Assembly: GCF_030248535.1 (NCBI RefSeq)
Contig: NZ_JAHGAJ010000019.1
Location: 124,001-188,000 of the forward strand
Direction of reading: 5' to 3'
DNA from: Vibrio sp. D404a
GTDB taxonomy: Bacteria; Pseudomonadota; Gammaproteobacteria; Enterobacterales; Vibrionaceae
DNA length: 64,000 bases
In this document: in pieces, positions 18,792 through 29,168 of the stretch
How positions within the stretch are numbered: the stretch's first letter is position 1
Layout: each line of letters starts with the position of its first letter
The notes under the pieces: generated by a model
What the model was told of the DNA's origin: nothing
The model's database searches: none
The model's input: only the letters and a program-made list of their open reading frames with translations
Made by a program: the position numbers and the translations under genes

Positions 18792-19763
18792 TCAATCTTG
18801 GTTGAAGAACACAACTAAGCTCCCGCCTTTGAGAGAGCTACCATAGTTAATCGTCAGACCGACCCCAACGTTATCAACCCAATCATTGAGTAAGTCTGGA
18901 TCCAGCAGCCAACCAATACTGGTTTCGTAGTAAGATTGTGTGCCGAGTGGATCAGACGTATCGCCTCCAAGATCAATGCGTCTAACACTGGAGTACATTG
19001 AAGTAATGTTGTCTCCCCATTGAACCAAGTCATAGAAAACTTTTACTTCGTTGGCTAAGTACCAACCTTCAGGTCGTCCGACTTGACCGTTGTTCGCTTC
19101 ACCCCATCCGTATCCATAAAAGTAATGCCAACTCGAACTCACCTTCAAACGTCCCCAATTCTGTGGCGTTTCATAGGTCAATTTGATGCTAGGTTCAACG
19201 ATATAAGCCCAAGCGTCAGTGTTCAGGTAGGTATCATCAAGGAACGGACGAAGTGGCGCCAGGTAGTTACTTCGATAAGTATATTCGTTTCGATAGTATG
19301 AGATATGTTGGCCAATGGCCGAGTTTACACTCCAGTTTTCATCTAACTGACTAACATTAGCGAATTCGAAGTATCCTGACAGCACCAGCTCTTTTTGTAG
19401 GTCAGGCTTAAACCCATCCGCAAGCTTAACATCTTGTTCAATCCCTAAAGCAGAAAGACGAAAAGTAAGCTCCTGATGGTTATCTTCTATGTAGCTTGGT
19501 AAGGCATAGGTGTAAGGAAAACTCGCCGCAGCAATGTTCTTACGACGACTTATAGATTCTGCAGAGCCAATGTTCTCGTTATCGATATTGAACACTTGGT
19601 TAGGGTCAAAGTTATGGAAGCCGAATGTAAAAACATCCGAGTCACTTAAGACCACGCTGGTCGCAAAACTTTGTTCGAGTTCCTTCTGAAAGGCATCGGA
19701 TAGGCTTATAGCAAAAGCCGTTGATGGAATAAAAAGAACCAGAGGTAAATACCGAAGATTCAA
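18792..19763 (-). CDS. Solitary outer-membrane autotransporter beta-barrel protein
   Basis: This 323-residue protein has a signal peptide (MNLRYLPLVLFIPSTAFA) and no passenger. The mature part has many amphipathic aromatic strands and ends with hydrophobic/aromatic VVFFNQD. It resembles the Vibrio/Shewanella 'solitary outer membrane autotransporter beta-barrel' family (DUF3233). Transport or anchoring functions are unknown. The TTG start is backed by AAGGA 8 bp upstream. It lies between two c-di-GMP genes, downstream of the REC-GGDEF gene on the same strand but 174 bp apart. Confidence 0.7.
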   Translation of the reverse strand: MNLRYLPLVLFIPSTAFAISLSDAFQKELEQSFATSVVLSDSDVFTFGFHNFDPNQVFNIDNENIGSAESISRRKNIAAASFPYTYALPSYIEDNHQELTFRLSALGIEQDVKLADGFKPDLQKELVLSGYFEFANVSQLDENWSVNSAIGQHISYYRNEYTYRSNYLAPLRPFLDDTYLNTDAWAYIVEPSIKLTYETPQNWGRLKVSSSWHYFYGYGWGEANNGQVGRPEGWYLANEVKVFYDLVQWGDNITSMYSSVRRIDLGGDTSDPLGTQSYYETSIGWLLDPDLLNDWVDNVGVGLTINYGSSLKGGSLVVFFNQD

Positions 19764-19937
19764 AAAGATAGTCCTTAAACAACAACCAATAAAAAATGGA
19801 TGGCGACTTTAACACTAAGGGCTTACGGTTCACCATCAATTTTGCTTATCGACAACATAAACCGCACTGCTCTCATTGCGTCTCTTCGCTACTGGTTCGC
19901 AATGAGCGATTAGCTATGAACTCTAAACACTTAATGG

Positions 19938-20909
19938 TTAACGGTTAACTTCAACAATATCGCGTAGAATATAAGTATTACGACCGCTCTCTTTTGCCAA
20001 GTACAACGCACTATCTACCGCTTGATAGCTACCTTCTATTGACTCATCGCCTGTTGGGACAAAAGTTAGCACACCTTGTGACACTGTCACCCTATCTGAC
20101 ACAGCAGAGTGTTCATGCTTGAGATTAATCTTATCTAACGCTTCTTGAATACGCTGCGCTTGTTGTTCGGCAAAGCTCTTATCTGTGTCACCGAGAATTA
20201 GAATAAACTCTTCACCACCATAGCGCCCAACATACTCACCCGCACGAACAAACAGCTTTTTAAGCGTACTTGCGAGCGCTTGTAAGCAGTTGTCACCTTG
20301 AATATGGCCATAGTTGTCGTTGTATGGTTTAAAGAAGTCGACATCGAGGAGAATGATGGTCATGTGCGCTTTTCTACGTCCGTGCCATGCAATGCTCTCT
20401 TCAAGCTTGGTATCCATGTAGCGTCGATTATAGAGTTTGGTTAAACCGTCTTCATTGGCTTGCTGTTTCAACAGTAGATTAAGTTCTTCAAGTTTGGCTG
20501 TGCTCTGCTTTAACTCTCGCCTCATTTGAGCAATTCGCTGCATGGCAATGAGCTTGGAGTTCAAGACAACCTTATTTACAGGCTTAATCAGATAGTCATC
20601 ACCACCAGCATCGATGGCTTTCGCGATCATTTCGGGTTCGTCGTGCCCACTCAAGAAAATGATTGGGATCCAATCTGGAAACTGACGACGGATCTCGCGG
20701 GCGACTTCAAAGCCGTCCATATCTGGCATGCTGATATCAAGCAGCACAAGCTCAGGGTCACACTGAGAGTAGATCTCTAGAGCCTCTCTACCGCTACCAA
20801 CGGCTTCAACTTCGTGACCAATCTGTTTAAGGCGAATGGCAAGTTGCATTCGATCCAACTGCACGTCATCGACGAGCAATATTCGCATTGATGATCCCAT
20901 TTCTGCCAT
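19938..20909 (-). CDS. Response regulator with GGDEF output (REC-GGDEF)
   Basis: This 323-residue cytoplasmic protein has a receiver domain (about 8–125) with phospho-acceptor Asp58 (LLDISMPDMDG) and Lys in YLIKP, a coiled linker (130–152) and a GGDEF domain (155–320) with active loop GGEEF 231–235. An RAGE motif (222–225) sits at the inhibitory-site position, with Glu where RxxD has Asp. Architecture and size match phosphorylation-controlled cyclases such as WspR/PleD types. The start has AAGGTG 5 bp upstream. No cognate kinase gene is adjacent. Confidence 0.9.
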   Translation of the reverse strand: MAEMGSSMRILLVDDVQLDRMQLAIRLKQIGHEVEAVGSGREALEIYSQCDPELVLLDISMPDMDGFEVAREIRRQFPDWIPIIFLSGHDEPEMIAKAIDAGGDDYLIKPVNKVVLNSKLIAMQRIAQMRRELKQSTAKLEELNLLLKQQANEDGLTKLYNRRYMDTKLEESIAWHGRRKAHMTIILLDVDFFKPYNDNYGHIQGDNCLQALASTLKKLFVRAGEYVGRYGGEEFILILGDTDKSFAEQQAQRIQEALDKINLKHEHSAVSDRVTVSQGVLTFVPTGDESIEGSYQAVDSALYLAKESGRNTYILRDIVEVNR

Positions 20910-21040
20910 TACATCACCTTTATATTGTGTTGAACTATGAAAATAGCCTAAAACTGGCGCTAATTCATGCTGTCATATCTATATTATATTGACTTTTTTA
21001 CAGATCTTTTTAGCATTGTTTCTTTTTAAAGAGAAATACT

Positions 21041-21478
21041 ATGTCAGACGCTACAAACAACGAACAACAAGAAATCGATTTAACCACTATCTCTCCAGAG
21101 CTACGTCAAGTTATCGAATTTGACGAAGTGCCAAAAGAGATGCACAACATGGTTACTTCTATTCACGAGGTGTCTGAAGAAGCAGTACGTGAAGCTTGGG
21201 ATAGCCTTCCAGCAAGCGCACAGAACGTTCTAGACAACTTTGAACAATTCCACGCATTAATCTCAGTAAGCCAATCATTTGCTGGTATTAACGTAATGGA
21301 AGAGTTTCCAACTCTTAAGCTGCCTGAAGGCATGACTGACGAAGAGAAAGAAGAGTACCGCGCACAACTTCTTGACCAAGTTCTTCACAACTGTGTGAAA
21401 GACATGGTTAAACAGATCAAGAAAGCACGTCGTGATGCTATCTTGAAGCGTGACTTTAAAGAAGTTTTCACTAAGTAG
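21041..21478 (+). CDS. DUF3069-like acidic protein
   Basis: This 145-residue soluble, strongly acidic, mainly helical protein begins MSDATNNEQQEIDLTTISPE and ends with a basic tail (KQIKKARRDAILKRDFKEVF). It resembles the gammaproteobacterial family DUF3069; I am not certain of the number. No catalytic motif was recognised. The start is supported by AAAGAGAAA. It is divergent from the REC-GGDEF gene across 131 bp and followed by two terminators in tandem. Confidence 0.6.
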   Translation: MSDATNNEQQEIDLTTISPELRQVIEFDEVPKEMHNMVTSIHEVSEEAVREAWDSLPASAQNVLDNFEQFHALISVSQSFAGINVMEEFPTLKLPEGMTDEEKEEYRAQLLDQVLHNCVKDMVKQIKKARRDAILKRDFKEVFTK

Positions 21479-21485
21479 TGAATCC

Positions 21486-21510
21486 AAGGTTATCTAAGAG
21501 TAACCTTTTG
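21486..21510 (+). terminator. First of two tandem terminators after the DUF3069-like gene
   Basis: AAGGTTA-N8-TAACCTT stem followed by TTGTTCTTT, 7 bp after the stop codon. Confidence 0.65.
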
Positions 21511-21528
21511 TTCTTTATAGAAATTAAA

Positions 21529-21555
21529 AAGCCGCTTCATATTGAGCGGCTTTTT
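21529..21555. terminator. Second terminator, usable from both strands
   Basis: AAGCCGCT-N8-AGCGGCTT stem, with AAAAA before and TTT after. It can end the DUF3069-like transcript and the leftward modC transcript. Confidence 0.85.
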
Positions 21556-21666
21556 GCTATCTATCGCAAGCTAAATACTAATATATGGTACTAGTGTCAC
21601 ATCTTAATCGCTAAAATTAAGCAACTTACACTGAACACCAAATGTTAGTCAGTAAACAAGACTGCA

Positions 21667-22773
21667 TTAATGGGTTAAAGCAATATCACGCTGCGCCACA
21701 CTCACCCCTTTGATTTGAGCAAATACGCGCTGTCCTATCGTCAAACTCAATTCATCAAGCGCCCACAGCGTAATCGTTGCCCATAAGTAGCATCCAGGCT
21801 CTAGTTCCAATTCAACAGCAACACTCTGCTTGTTATGGCCGTGTTGTTGAGTCTCTACACGACGGATCACAGCGGGCAAGATATTACGTATCGAGGTGTT
21901 TTGAGGCTGTTGTAACGAGAGCGATACATCATTGGCTCGAATCTGGAGCCTCACTGAAGCCTCAACCGGGTTATCGACTTGTTGCACCCAAAGCGATGTA
22001 TTGTCACCTAAGGCAAGCTTAGAGAGCGCGTAGTCATCATTATGCTCGACAATCTTGGCTTCAAACAAAGAGCTCTGTTCTGAGAACGATTGCCAAGGTC
22101 TCATCGCACGCGATGCCCATACCTCTTCAGTTTGCCCCGAAGAGAGTACCTTACCCTGTTCAAGAATCACCAAGTGATTAGAGAGTCTGAGAATCTCATT
22201 TAGACTGTGAGTCACATAGATAATTGGGATTTTCACGCTTTCAGAGAGGTTCTCTAAAAACGGCATTACCTCACGCTTGCGCGGCAGATCAAGCGAGGCT
22301 AAGGGTTCATCCATCAGTAAAATATTCGGTTTAGAGAGTAGCGCTCGACCGATTGCTACACGCTGCTTCTCACCACCGGACAATTTTGCAGGGTAACGAT
22401 CGAGTAGAGATCGCAAAGAGAGAAGATCCACCACTTGATCGAAATGATCCCTATCGAAGGTTTTAACACCGTATCTAAGGTTGCTGCTTACCTTCATGTG
22501 TGGAAACAGACGCGACTCTTGAAATACATAGCCGACATTGCGCTGGTGGACAGGCAGATTAATACCCTTAGAGCTATCAAACAAGGTTTTACCAGACACC
22601 ACAATATGACCACTGTCTGGGTTTTTAAGGCCACTGATGGCATTGATCAACGTCGTTTTGCCGGCACCAGAGCGACCAAAGATGGCGGTGATTCCATGGC
22701 TAGGTAGATTGAGGTCAACATCAAACTCAGTATCGCCGAGCTTTTGCTGATAATTTAATATCAACTGACTCAT
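21667..22773 (-). CDS. modC: Molybdate ABC transporter ATP-binding protein
   Basis: This 368-residue ATPase has Walker A ([10 protein letters not shown], about 34–43), the ABC signature LSGGEKQR, Walker B ([12 protein letters not shown]) and a C-terminal TOBE/Mo-binding domain (about 295–360; [14 protein letters not shown] block). It powers molybdate import through ModB. The start overlaps the modB stop (ATGA), so the two are translationally coupled. It is the last gene of cobQ-modABC. Confidence 0.95.
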   Translation of the reverse strand: MSQLILNYQQKLGDTEFDVDLNLPSHGITAIFGRSGAGKTTLINAISGLKNPDSGHIVVSGKTLFDSSKGINLPVHQRNVGYVFQESRLFPHMKVSSNLRYGVKTFDRDHFDQVVDLLSLRSLLDRYPAKLSGGEKQRVAIGRALLSKPNILLMDEPLASLDLPRKREVMPFLENLSESVKIPIIYVTHSLNEILRLSNHLVILEQGKVLSSGQTEEVWASRAMRPWQSFSEQSSLFEAKIVEHNDDYALSKLALGDNTSLWVQQVDNPVEASVRLQIRANDVSLSLQQPQNTSIRNILPAVIRRVETQQHGHNKQSVAVELELEPGCYLWATITLWALDELSLTIGQRVFAQIKGVSVAQRDIALTH

Positions 22774-23468
22774 TGATTGCCTCCTAATTTACTCGCCGTT
22801 TTGCGGTTCAACCACTCGGATAACATCAAAGAGCCAAGTGCAATCGCTATTGATATCGCACATAAGCGCGCCGCTTCCATTTCAGCGCCCGGCGTTTCAA
22901 TAAAGGTGTACATCGCCAAAGGGATGGTTTGGGTTTCTCCGGGAATATTAGACACGAAACTGATGGTCGCGCCGAATTCGCCCAAGCTGCGAGCAAAGGA
23001 GAGCATAGTGCCTGTGATAATACCCGGCACCATTAGAGGGAGTGTGATGGTGAAAAAGACCTTGATTGGAGAAGCGCCTAAAGTCGCCGCAGCTTCTTCG
23101 AGTTTGCTATCGACCGTTTCCAAGCTCAATCGAATAGAACGCACCATTAGTGGCAGTGCAACCACAATGCATGCGAGCGACGCTCCTTTCCAGCTGAAGC
23201 TAAATACCAAGCCAAATACATCGTTCAGCCAAGAGCCTATGATGCCTTGTCTACCCATCATGACCAATAATAGGTAACCAATCACCACAGGTGGAAGAAC
23301 CAAGGGTAAATGAACCAAGCTCTCTACAAGCCCTTTACCAATAAACTGCTTTTTTGCGAGTAACCATGCCAAACCGATGCCAATTGGAATCAACCATATG
23401 ATGGCAAACCCCGCAACTTTGAGGCTTAACAATAAAGCTTGGTATTCGTAGTCAGATAAATAAAACAT
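22770..23468 (-). CDS. modB: Molybdate ABC transporter permease
   Basis: A 232-residue inner-membrane permease with about five or six TM segments. It carries the EAA-type cytoplasmic loop ([26 protein letters not shown]) that contacts ModC. Its start overlaps the modA stop (TAATG) and its stop overlaps the modC start. The length equals typical ModB proteins. Confidence 0.95.
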   Translation of the reverse strand: MFYLSDYEYQALLLSLKVAGFAIIWLIPIGIGLAWLLAKKQFIGKGLVESLVHLPLVLPPVVIGYLLLVMMGRQGIIGSWLNDVFGLVFSFSWKGASLACIVVALPLMVRSIRLSLETVDSKLEEAAATLGASPIKVFFTITLPLMVPGIITGTMLSFARSLGEFGATISFVSNIPGETQTIPLAMYTFIETPGAEMEAARLCAISIAIALGSLMLSEWLNRKTASKLGGNQ

Positions 23469-24223
23469 TAATGCGTATAAAAACCGTAGCGTTCGAGAAC
23501 TGTCTTAGAAAACTCACCCTGCATGAAACGATAGAACGCTTCAGTAGACGTATTGTCATTAATCTTCGCTACAGGGTAACGTATTTCAGTGTGCGATGAC
23601 GCAGGAAACGTGTCCACAATAGTCACTTGCTCTGAAAGCATAGCATCGGTCTTATACACAATGCCAAGTCGAGCTTCTTGTCGCTCTACCAGCGCTAGAG
23701 CCATACGAACGTTATTACTCGGAGCGAGACGCGTGCGCACACTGTCCCACACGTTAAGCGCTTCTAGAGATTCTTTGGCATAGATGCCTGCAGGCACAGA
23801 CATAGTATTACCGACCGCTAGACGCTCGCCGGTCAGCGTCGCTTGCCATGCGGATGCGTCGTCGATTTTGAACTGTGAATAATCCGTTTTGTCTGCCATT
23901 GAAGTCACTAAAACGAGTTCATTACCTGCCCAGTTAGTGACATTGTCACTTGATACGTAACCCCTATCGAGTAGATGTGTCATCCACTTCTCATTAGCGG
24001 CAATAAACAAGTCTGCAGGTGCGCCTCGTTCTATCTGACGCACCAATGACGACGTGCTTGCATACACAGGCGTCACCTCTACGTCGTTATTCTTTTCGAA
24101 TTCTGTAATCAGTTCATTGACGGCGTTAGTCATTGAGGAGGCAGCGTAGACTTTAATCGAGTCTTGCGCTGATGCTTGAAAGGCCAAAAACGCCATAGCT
24201 ATCGTCAGCAGTCTTTTTGTCAT
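23468..24223 (-). CDS. modA: Molybdate-binding periplasmic protein
   Basis: This 251-residue solute-binding protein has a signal peptide (MTKRLLTIAMAFLAFQASA) and the ModA pattern IKVYAASSMTNAVNELITEF (oxyanion-binding Ser). An in-frame ATG at 24259 overlaps the cobQ stop and would add 12 residues. I prefer 24223 because it gives a normal signal peptide and has AAAGAGAG upstream. It delivers molybdate, and possibly tungstate, to ModBC. Confidence 0.92.
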   Translation of the reverse strand: MTKRLLTIAMAFLAFQASAQDSIKVYAASSMTNAVNELITEFEKNNDVEVTPVYASTSSLVRQIERGAPADLFIAANEKWMTHLLDRGYVSSDNVTNWAGNELVLVTSMADKTDYSQFKIDDASAWQATLTGERLAVGNTMSVPAGIYAKESLEALNVWDSVRTRLAPSNNVRMALALVERQEARLGIVYKTDAMLSEQVTIVDTFPASSHTEIRYPVAKINDNTSTEAFYRFMQGEFSKTVLERYGFYTH

Positions 24224-24258
24224 CACACTCTCTTTAACGTGATTAGTATTTGTTGTCA

Positions 24259-25731
24259 TTATTGGATGTCACGTAACTCAGGCCAAAGAAGATCGAGCTT
24301 CATATGTTCTTCAATCGCATCGGCAATTCGATTGATGCCTTCCTCTTTAAGCGCTTGATGGTCAATCGTTGTCACTGCATGAGCTCCCGCCCACTCGCAA
24401 ATCGATGCCATTGCTTCACTGTTATCAAACAAACCGTGCAGATAAGTGCCAAAGATGGTGTTCTCACCATTAACCGCACCATCCAAGGCTCCAGAGTCTA
24501 ACTGTATTGGTGCGCCGTTTTCTTTGATTTGAGTCTTACCAACGTGAATCTCGTAGCCGTTGACGATGGATGTCTTCCCGTTAAGTGTCAACTCGCCACG
24601 TACATTGGTTAGAGTTTTCTCTTGCGTCAGTATCGTTGTGGTATCCAACAGTCCTAAACCCAAAGAAGAGCCCGGTACACCTTCTACGCCGTTTGGATCA
24701 TCGATGGATTGACCAAGCATTTGGTAGCCTCCACATATGCCCACCACTTTGCCACCTAAACGTAAATGGCGCTTAATGTCGTTATCCCAGCCCTGCTCAC
24801 GCACATAGTCGAGATCGGCTCTAACTGACTTAGTACCGGGTAATATAATCAGATCGGCCTTATCTAGGCGTTCGCCTTTTCCAACATAGCGCAAATCGAT
24901 ATCTGGGTTGAGTCGCAGAGTATCGAAGTCAGTGTGATTACTGATACGAGTAATTACAGGTACCACTACCTTGAGTTTCGCATCACCGTTCGATTCCTGC
25001 GCTGTGGTAATCGCGTCTTCCGCTTCCAAATTAAAGCCATGTAGATACGGCAGAACCCCAATCACTGGCTTGCCTGTTTTTTCCTCTAGCCAATCTAGAC
25101 CAGACTCCAATAGTTTGATGTCACCGCGGAAACGGTTAATAACGAATCCCGCCACACGGTTCTGTTCAGATTCAGACAACAAAGCCAAGGTGCCGTATAG
25201 ATGAGCAAAGACGCCACCTCTATCAATATCGGCAATAATGATCACTGGAACGTCCGCTTTCTCAGCAAAGCCCATGTTAGCGATATCATTCTCACGTAGG
25301 TTGATTTCCGCCGGGCTGCCTGCTCCCTCAATCATGACACTCTCGTAGTCCGATTGGAGGCGCTCAAATGAGTCGATCACCGTATCCATCGCGACTTTCT
25401 TGTAATCGTGATAACCGGTTGCTTCCATATTAGTTAAGGCACGCCCTTGTAGAATGACTTGAGCACCGGTATCTGAGTTAGGTTTGAGGAGGACTGGGTT
25501 CATGTGAACCGTGGGTTTAACATTGCACGCTTGGGCTTGAACCGCTTGAGCACGGCCAATTTCACCACCATCTTCGGTTACCGCACTATTGAGAGCCATA
25601 TTCTGCGGCTTAAAAGGTGCCACCTTGACGCCACGTCGAGCTAATACGCGGCATAAACCTGCCACTAATACACTTTTTCCGGCATCCGATGTCGTGCCCT
25701 GAACCATAAGGGCCTTGAGTGGTGATAACAT
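24259..25731 (-). CDS. cobQ: Cobyric acid synthase
   Basis: This 490-residue enzyme has an N-terminal P-loop-like amidotransferase synthase part ([31 protein letters not shown]) and a C-terminal class I glutaminase domain with nucleophile Cys in [11 protein letters not shown] and His in TYLHGLFDN. It amidates adenosylcobyrinic acid diamide in cobalamin synthesis or salvage. No other cob gene is in the window. Its stop is directly followed by modA in one operon, an unusual pairing. No B12 riboswitch is seen in the 196-bp upstream region. Confidence 0.93.
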   Translation of the reverse strand: MLSPLKALMVQGTTSDAGKSVLVAGLCRVLARRGVKVAPFKPQNMALNSAVTEDGGEIGRAQAVQAQACNVKPTVHMNPVLLKPNSDTGAQVILQGRALTNMEATGYHDYKKVAMDTVIDSFERLQSDYESVMIEGAGSPAEINLRENDIANMGFAEKADVPVIIIADIDRGGVFAHLYGTLALLSESEQNRVAGFVINRFRGDIKLLESGLDWLEEKTGKPVIGVLPYLHGFNLEAEDAITTAQESNGDAKLKVVVPVITRISNHTDFDTLRLNPDIDLRYVGKGERLDKADLIILPGTKSVRADLDYVREQGWDNDIKRHLRLGGKVVGICGGYQMLGQSIDDPNGVEGVPGSSLGLGLLDTTTILTQEKTLTNVRGELTLNGKTSIVNGYEIHVGKTQIKENGAPIQLDSGALDGAVNGENTIFGTYLHGLFDNSEAMASICEWAGAHAVTTIDHQALKEEGINRIADAIEEHMKLDLLWPELRDIQ

Positions 25732-25927
25732 TAAAACTTCATTCCTTCATTTTTTGTCGCAAAACCGCTGCGCTATTCACCCTATAGTAGCGTTATTGAT
25801 AATAAGATGCTCATGAAAATGAATGGAAAATGAATGTGTTACTCACGCTGAATTCAAACCCAGTGTTGTTTAATAGCCTCATCGAAACAAAACGTTTCAA
25901 CTAAACATAACCAATGAGGTATTCATC

Positions 25928-26299
25928 ATGAAAAAAGCAGTCCTAGCAATCGCAGCATCAGTTATCCTTGCTCCAACTATCGCTCTAGCAGGCGGCGACA
26001 AAGACCAGAACAGCGGCATCTCATACACTGGCCCTGTAGAGTCGACAACTATTGCAACACTGCTTGAAAACACAAGCATGTTCTCTGAACAAGAAGCTAT
26101 TGTTGACGGTAAGATTGTTCGCCAGGTACGTAACGACAAATTCATCTTCTCTGACGGCCAGAGCGAAATTCAAATTGAACTAGACGATGATATTAACCTT
26201 AGCCAACCGCTAACAGCAGAAACACAGGTTCGCATCTTTGGTGAATACGAAGGTGGCAAAACACCTGAAATCGAAGTCGACCACATCCAGATTCTTTAA
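25928..26299 (+). CDS. YgiW/YdeI-family periplasmic OB-fold protein
   Basis: This 123-residue protein has a signal peptide (MKKAVLAIAASVILAPTIALA). The rest is a single OB-fold domain of the BOF/OmdA family: YTGPVESTTIATLLENTSMF, DGKIVRQVRNDKFIFSDG, and the end VRIFGEYEGGKTPEIEVDHIQ. Members are linked to stress tolerance (peroxide, cationic peptides) and are often induced by envelope regulators. GAGG lies 9 bp before the ATG. It is monocistronic with a clear terminator. Confidence 0.85.
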   Translation: MKKAVLAIAASVILAPTIALAGGDKDQNSGISYTGPVESTTIATLLENTSMFSEQEAIVDGKIVRQVRNDKFIFSDGQSEIQIELDDDINLSQPLTAETQVRIFGEYEGGKTPEIEVDHIQIL

Positions 26300-26323
26300 T
26301 ATCGACTGACTCTAAATAAAATG

Positions 26324-26346
26324 GCCTGCATATTGCAGGCTTTTTT
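26324..26346 (+). terminator. Terminator of the YgiW-like gene
   Basis: GCCTGCA-TAT-TGCAGGC followed by TTTTTT. Confidence 0.9.
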
Positions 26347-26383
26347 GTATATACTGCCCGAAATACAAAAATTTGGAGTCACC

Positions 26384-26908
26384 ATGCAGGGTTACGCAAA
26401 AAAATCGCTACTTATCGGATTAACCGCGCTGTGTTCATTCGCTGCGTCGGCAAACAATTTCAACTACAACACTTTTGAGATCCGTATGGGTGCAAGCCCA
26501 AGCACTTTTGGTGGTGAATTCACAACCCTATTTACCCAAAACGCCCACCTGGTTGGTCGTATCGATACAGGCTTCGAGAGCGATTGGGATGCTGCAGCAG
26601 GTGTCGGTTTTAATGGTCCTATTGGTCAGTTTGCTGATATCTATGGCCAGATGCTTTTGCACAACATTGAACGCAATGACGAAAACAGCATCAAAACCGA
26701 AGTAAACGTCGGTCTAAAAGCATGGTTAATGGCAAACATTGAAGTGAATGCTCGACTTGGTCAGCTAATCGACAACGATGGTACTAACTCTATTGTAGGA
26801 TTTGGTGCGCGCTTCCACTCTACTGAGCAATTGTCTGTAGGTGTTGATATGCGTAACAACGGTACTTACGGCCACCAAATTCTTATGTCGGCACGATTTG
26901 GTTTTTAA
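26384..26908 (+). CDS. Small outer-membrane beta-barrel-like protein
   Basis: This 174-residue protein has a signal peptide (MQGYAKKSLLIGLTALCSFAASA). The mature part is rich in Gly/Asn with alternating strands and ends in Phe (ILMSARFGF), the usual C-terminal signal of outer-membrane barrels. The open frame starts at 26321, but that portion covers the preceding terminator; the ATG at 26384 has TTGGAG 5 bp upstream. The family is not recognised beyond a likely 8-strand porin-like fold. It is followed by a chemoreceptor gene 170 bp away. Confidence 0.65.
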   Translation: MQGYAKKSLLIGLTALCSFAASANNFNYNTFEIRMGASPSTFGGEFTTLFTQNAHLVGRIDTGFESDWDAAAGVGFNGPIGQFADIYGQMLLHNIERNDENSIKTEVNVGLKAWLMANIEVNARLGQLIDNDGTNSIVGFGARFHSTEQLSVGVDMRNNGTYGHQILMSARFGF

Positions 26909-27078
26909 ACCTCGCTGAGTCTTCAATAAACTCGTTAAGTTGATTGAAGTTATACGGCTAGCTACTGACATTAATATAAGCAAAACATATATTTAACCAT
27001 TTATTGATAAAAGCACTTTACCACAACATGACGTACTGATAATCTCTCACAAATTTTGCTGATAGATGGAGTACCGTA

Positions 27079-28965
27079 ATGGTTGGTAACAGCATGTCGA
27101 TAAAAAATAAACTGACACTGATCTTTGTCGTGATCATTTTTGTGATGACAATGATTCAAACCTACGTCACTGGCAAACAACTGCTCAATGAGACGTATCG
27201 TTCAGTTCAACAATACTCAAACACGTTAACGACTTCTAACGTGTCAGGTATTGAAAAGTGGATTGAAGGCCGAATCAACGTAGTTAACGCTGCAAAAGAC
27301 GCCTTCAAGTACACAAACTCACCAGAAAGCTACTTTACTCAAAGTACCAATGCTGGACGCTTCCAAATTGCTTACGCCGGTCTTTCCGATGGTCGCTTTC
27401 TGCAAGGCGTTGATCTACCTGTACCTGATGGTTACGATCCACGTACAAGAGACTGGTATAAAGCTCCGATGGCTCAAGGCCGCACTGTCGTTACCGAACC
27501 TTACCTAGATGTTGCTACCAATGAACTGGTTGTCACCATCGCATCCCCTTTTAATACCAATGGTTACTCAGGTGTTATCGGTGCAGACCTTAACCTCACA
27601 ACTCTAGTTAACGACATTGTTAATGTTGAACAGCCGGGCGTATACGCATTCCTTGTTGATGGCTCAGGTAACATTGTTGCTCACAAAGATCCTTCTCTAA
27701 CACTTAAATCTGTCGCGAACATCTCTAGCAACCTTTCTGCACAGAAGATTAAGTCGATCGCGAACAGCCCAGATTTCGAAGAGCTGCTCATTTCTGGCTC
27801 TGAGTCATTCCTTTCTGCCCAAAAAGTCCCTCATACCGATTGGTACTTCACGATTGTGATTGATAAGACCAAGTCTTTTGCGTCTTACCGCTCTCTACTT
27901 CGCCAGTCTGCGATTTTTGGTATGTTACAGCTGATTGTTATCGCGTTTGTTGCCATGTTTGTAATCAAGAAGGCACTGGCACCGTTAACAACGCTAAGCA
28001 CAGCGATGGAAGCTTTGTCTAAGGGCAATGGCGACCTTACACAGCGTATTTCAGTCAACAGCAAAGATGAGATTGGGACGCTTGCGGTGCACGTGAATGC
28101 GTTTATCGCCAAGCTACAAGAGATTGTTCGTGACATCGCCTACTCTTCTAGCCAACTGAACGAGCAGTCAGAAGTCAGTACCAGTGTTGCACGCCAAACC
28201 AGCGATGGACTGAGTGTACAGCTGCATGAGATCTCTCAGATCGCTACCGCAGTACATGAGATGTCTGCGACGGCTGAAGAAGTGGCTAATAACGCGCAGA
28301 TGACAGCAGACTCAGCTATCAGCTCTACAGAAAACTGCGAGCAAGGCAAACGCGTGATCATTCGCAACCAAGATTCGATCACCAACCTTGCAGAGCAAGT
28401 AGAGAACGCCTCTGGCATCATTCAAGAGCTTGAAAAGAACGCGCTGGATATCAATGCGATTCTATCGACGATTTCGGACATTGCAGAGCAAACCAACTTG
28501 TTGGCACTTAACGCAGCCATTGAAGCGGCTCGTGCTGGTGAACAAGGGCGTGGTTTTGCCGTAGTTGCAGACGAAGTACGCGTACTGTCTCAGCGTACTC
28601 ATAGCTCTACCGATGAAATTCGCGAGATGATTGAAACGCTGCAGAAAAACAGCCTATCTGCAGTTGAATCAATGGAACGTAGTCAGAACCTTGCTCAATC
28701 GAGCGTTGATGATGCAAACAACGCGACGGAAGCTCTAGAGCAGATCGCAACCTCGATTCAACAGATCTCGGACATGGCTTCTCATATTTCAAACGCAGCG
28801 TCTGAGCAGCGCACCGTTACAGGTGAAGTAAGCAAGAACATCCAATTAGTGAATGATGTTTCTGACAAAATGTCGACCGAAGCTGACAATTCTCGTCAAT
28901 TGTCTGAAGAACTGCGTGGTATTGCTCAACAGCTCAATACGCAAGTTCAGTTGTTCAAATACTAG
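27079..28965 (+). CDS. Methyl-accepting chemotaxis protein with Cache sensor
   Basis: This 628-residue protein has TM1 (about 13–32), a periplasmic double-Cache-like domain (about 38–275; [46 protein letters not shown]), TM2 (about 275–300), HAMP (about 300–355) and a cytoplasmic signalling domain. Its hairpin tip carries the conserved E…[13 protein letters not shown] block. The DxxxR-type pocket (RDWY…D) is that of amino-acid or small organic acid-binding dCache receptors; the actual ligand is unknown. ATGGAG lies 7 bp before the ATG. Confidence 0.9.
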   Translation: MVGNSMSIKNKLTLIFVVIIFVMTMIQTYVTGKQLLNETYRSVQQYSNTLTTSNVSGIEKWIEGRINVVNAAKDAFKYTNSPESYFTQSTNAGRFQIAYAGLSDGRFLQGVDLPVPDGYDPRTRDWYKAPMAQGRTVVTEPYLDVATNELVVTIASPFNTNGYSGVIGADLNLTTLVNDIVNVEQPGVYAFLVDGSGNIVAHKDPSLTLKSVANISSNLSAQKIKSIANSPDFEELLISGSESFLSAQKVPHTDWYFTIVIDKTKSFASYRSLLRQSAIFGMLQLIVIAFVAMFVIKKALAPLTTLSTAMEALSKGNGDLTQRISVNSKDEIGTLAVHVNAFIAKLQEIVRDIAYSSSQLNEQSEVSTSVARQTSDGLSVQLHEISQIATAVHEMSATAEEVANNAQMTADSAISSTENCEQGKRVIIRNQDSITNLAEQVENASGIIQELEKNALDINAILSTISDIAEQTNLLALNAAIEAARAGEQGRGFAVVADEVRVLSQRTHSSTDEIREMIETLQKNSLSAVESMERSQNLAQSSVDDANNATEALEQIATSIQQISDMASHISNAASEQRTVTGEVSKNIQLVNDVSDKMSTEADNSRQLSEELRGIAQQLNTQVQLFKY

Positions 28966-29050
28966 ATTCAGATGTTGATGCCTAGCTCTATATTCAGTGC
29001 ACTACTGACTAAGTGCTAGGCATATAAGCTTATCTACAGCTGAAAACTCT

Positions 29051-29094
29051 CTAGAACGAACAGTCACCCAGTACGAACAGTCATCTAGAACGAA
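29051..29094. repeat. 17-bp tandem repeat, 2.6 copies
   Basis: CTAGAACGAACAGTCAC, then CCAGTACGAACAGTCAT, then CTAGAACGAA, with an exact 17-bp period. It abuts the terminator downstream of the chemoreceptor. Function not evident. Confidence 0.7.
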
Positions 29095-29129
29095 AAAATC
29101 CCGACAAGACTCACTTATCGGGATTTTTA
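29093..29129. terminator. Bidirectional terminator between chemoreceptor and retropepsin-like gene
   Basis: AAAAAATCCCGA…TCGGGATTTTT, with A-run and T-run on both sides, between two convergent genes. Confidence 0.85.
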
Positions 29130-29168
29130 TTTGTATCAAATGACAATGTTAGTTAACTAACTGAAACT

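Noticed and set aside
19872..19906. CTCATTGCG/CGCAATGAG inverted repeat after the REC-GGDEF gene
   Set aside because: 17-nt loop and no T-run on the minus strand; not a convincing terminator.
22777..23277. 166-codon plus-strand ORF opposite modB
   Set aside because: Exactly antisense to a well-conserved permease; no domain and no start signal.
25732..25927. Possible B12 riboswitch or ModE box upstream of cobQ
   Set aside because: No B12-box core (GCCACTG) and no TATATAACG-type half-sites could be seen; only loose AT-rich similarity.
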